This document shows positions 6,037 through 6,846 of a stretch of 6,846 nucleotides of DNA, piece after piece. Where the stretch lies: the NCBI GenBank assembly GCA_026785745.1, contig JAJAZO010000358.1:1-6846 (forward strand), read 5' to 3'. The stretch is from Chitinophagaceae bacterium (lineage in GTDB: Bacteria > Bacteroidota > Bacteroidia > Chitinophagales > Chitinophagaceae). The notes below the pieces were generated by a model, which was not told the origin of the DNA, did no database searches, and saw nothing but the letters and a program-made list of their open reading frames with translations. Position numbers and translations under genes: made by a program. The stretch's first letter is position 1; each line of letters opens with the position of its first letter.

Positions 6037-6386
6037 AAGTGTTTCGCCATATCAAACATAGATACTTGTGCTTTGCCACCGAAAACAACTTTCAGTTTAG
6101 CATCACCATTGATCATACGTCTGTTGACTTTGTCCTGTAATTTGTTGGCTTTAATGTAAACCCAGATTTTCTTTACCACTTCAGTGCGGGGCAATGGTTT
6201 ACTTCCTACTACTTCTGCCAGTGCAGCACTTGGAGTAAGAGCTTTCATAAATGCGGCTGATGGTTTACGGGCCGATTTCTTTTTTGCAACTTTCTTAGCT
6301 GCTTTTTTTACAGCTTTTTTAGCTGCAGGTTTTTTAGCTACTGCTTTTTTAGCTGCTTTCTTGGCGGGTTTTTTCTTTGTTGCCAT
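6018..6386 (-). CDS. SWIB/MDM2-domain protein with lysine-rich histone H1-like tail
   Basis: This 122-residue protein has two parts. Residues 1-42 are almost only Lys and Ala with a few Pro (repeats of the AAKKA/AKKPA type), like the tails of histone H1 and bacterial H1-like proteins. Residues 44-122 are a complete SWIB domain: FMKALTPSAALAEVVG (46-61), LPRTEVVKKIWVYIKANKLQ (65-84), NRRMINGDAKLKVVFG (88-103), and VSMFDMAKHLSKHL (108-121). In eukaryotes SWIB domains occur in chromatin-remodelling complexes. Stand-alone bacterial forms are known in Chlamydiae and Bacteroidota, where a nucleoid or DNA-topology role is suspected but not firmly shown. The tail would bind DNA non-specifically in the cytoplasm. 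The gene has its own promoter (-7 box at 6440-6433) and terminator, so it is a single-gene unit. The ATG at 6386 has an A/T-rich leader. Confidence 0.92.
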   Translation of the reverse strand: MATKKKPAKKAAKKAVAKKPAAKKAVKKAAKKVAKKKSARKPSAAFMKALTPSAALAEVVGSKPLPRTEVVKKIWVYIKANKLQDKVNRRMINGDAKLKVVFGGKAQVSMFDMAKHLSKHLK

Positions 6387-6432
6387 TTGTTTTAAATTTA
6401 GAATGTTAACGGGTATTCAGTTTTTACATTGA

Positions 6433-6463
6433 CAAATATAGATTATTTCCCTGCTAAAAGAAG
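6433..6463 (-). promoter_or_regulatory. Promoter of the SWIB gene
   Basis: On the minus strand TATATTTG (6440-6433) is a perfect match to the Bacteroidota -7 box TANNTTTG. The -33 position, 19 bp upstream, reads CTTC (6463-6460), a poor match to TTTG; an alternative TTTT at 6459-6456 has a short 15-bp spacer. Transcription would begin near 6427, giving a leader of about 40 nt before the ATG at 6386. It lies between the SWIB gene and the upstream MBL-fold gene. Confidence 0.55.
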
Positions 6464-6489
6464 TTTTCTGCCACTATGTTTATTCACTG

Positions 6490-6846
6490 TTAAAAAAGGG
6501 ATAATTGCCTTTTGTCTGCTGTTGCCCTTCGTTTTGTTTTTGGGGTAGCAATAGTTCCATTTCCTTCTATACAAAAAACCGGGGTAGCCACATACCGGGA
6601 AGCCACTACAATCTGTGTATTACCTGCCTGCTGGTTGAACAATGTGTTCACCAGTTCCGGCTTATTATTGTTCCTGGATAAATGCGACAGGATAAGAAGC
6701 CGAAGCTCCGGGGATTTATAATTCATAAATAAATCCAGTGCCTGTGCATTGGATAAATGACCTTCATCACTGCTGATGCGTTTTTGCAAATGATAAGGAT
6801 AGCTCCCATTAGCCAGCATATCAGCACAATAGTTGGCTTCCAGGAA
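6490..6846 (-). CDS. YycJ/WalJ-type metallo-beta-lactamase-fold protein, C-terminal part, with QLSLF tail
   Basis: The frame is open to the right edge; 118 residues are visible, starting FLEANYCADMLANG, so the ATG at 6819 is internal. The segment matches the second half of YycJ/WalJ-like MBL-fold proteins: LEANYCADML, YPYHLQKRISSDEGHLSN (visible residues 16-33), LLILSHLSRNNN (50-61, with His55 the likely last metal ligand) and IVVASRY near the core's end. The N-terminal HxHxDH site lies outside the window. From memory, YycJ homologues are reported as exonuclease-like and linked to mutation rate; assignment of this protein to that activity is inference. After the fold comes a tail of about 21 residues rich in Thr, Lys and Arg, ending in QLSLF at the very C-terminus, which resembles the bacterial sliding-clamp-binding motif QL[SD]LF. 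The SWIB gene lies 103 bp downstream on the same strand with its own promoter. Confidence 0.87.
   Translation of the reverse strand, partial: FLEANYCADMLANGSYPYHLQKRISSDEGHLSNAQALDLFMNYKSPELRLLILSHLSRNNNKPELVNTLFNQQAGNTQIVVASRYVATPVFCIEGNGTIATPKTKRRATADKRQLSLF

Noticed and set aside
6285..6385. Repeated TTTTTTAGCTGC-like units as a non-coding tandem repeat
   Set aside because: They are the codons of the Lys/Ala-rich tail of the SWIB protein and need no other explanation.
6184..6432. Plus-strand open frame rich in Ala and Phe
   Set aside because: This is the antisense reading of the Lys/Ala-rich SWIB tail; low complexity explains the lack of stops.

Overview
The window looks like chromosomal DNA of a Bacteroidota bacterium, most likely a Chitinophagaceae-type relative. 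This rests on the protein families (a tricorn-type protease, a DUF2911 lipoprotein, a SWIB protein with a lysine-rich tail), on A/T-rich leaders without strong Shine-Dalgarno sequences, and on a perfect Bacteroidota -7 promoter box (TATATTTG). GC content appears to be around 40% by eye. The genus assignment is inference. I see no tRNA, rRNA, CRISPR array, transposase or phage gene.

Layout: the left edge cuts a large plus-strand tricorn-type S41 protease gene (1-1934), followed 25 bp later by a small secreted SnoaL/DUF4440-like protein (1960-2400). Convergent to this pair is a minus-strand soluble plant-type acyl-ACP desaturase (2429-3433). Its 335-bp upstream region holds a 12-bp direct repeat with a 16-bp period, and a strand-specific terminator belonging to the next minus-strand gene, a DUF2911 lipoprotein (3769-4275). 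The 424-bp gap from 4276 to 4699 contains a 112-bp nested inverted-repeat element built from four CACATAG/CTATGTG copies. It is followed by a plus-strand pair: a six-helix membrane protein (4700-5407) and a DUF985 cupin (5440-5937). The right end carries two minus-strand genes. One is a SWIB-domain protein with a histone H1-like tail (6018-6386), with its own promoter and terminator. The other is the C-terminal part of a YycJ/WalJ-type metallo-beta-lactamase-fold protein (6490 to the window edge), which ends in QLSLF.

The genes do not form one obvious pathway. They read as small independent units: extracytoplasmic peptide turnover (tricorn plus secreted partner), membrane lipid unsaturation (desaturase), an uncharacterised membrane protein/cupin pair, and two proteins likely to act at DNA (SWIB, MBL-fold nuclease-like). 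I found no convincing new multi-gene system. The best leads are the possible sliding-clamp-binding tail on the MBL protein, the CACATAG inverted-repeat element, and the paired repeat upstream of the desaturase.
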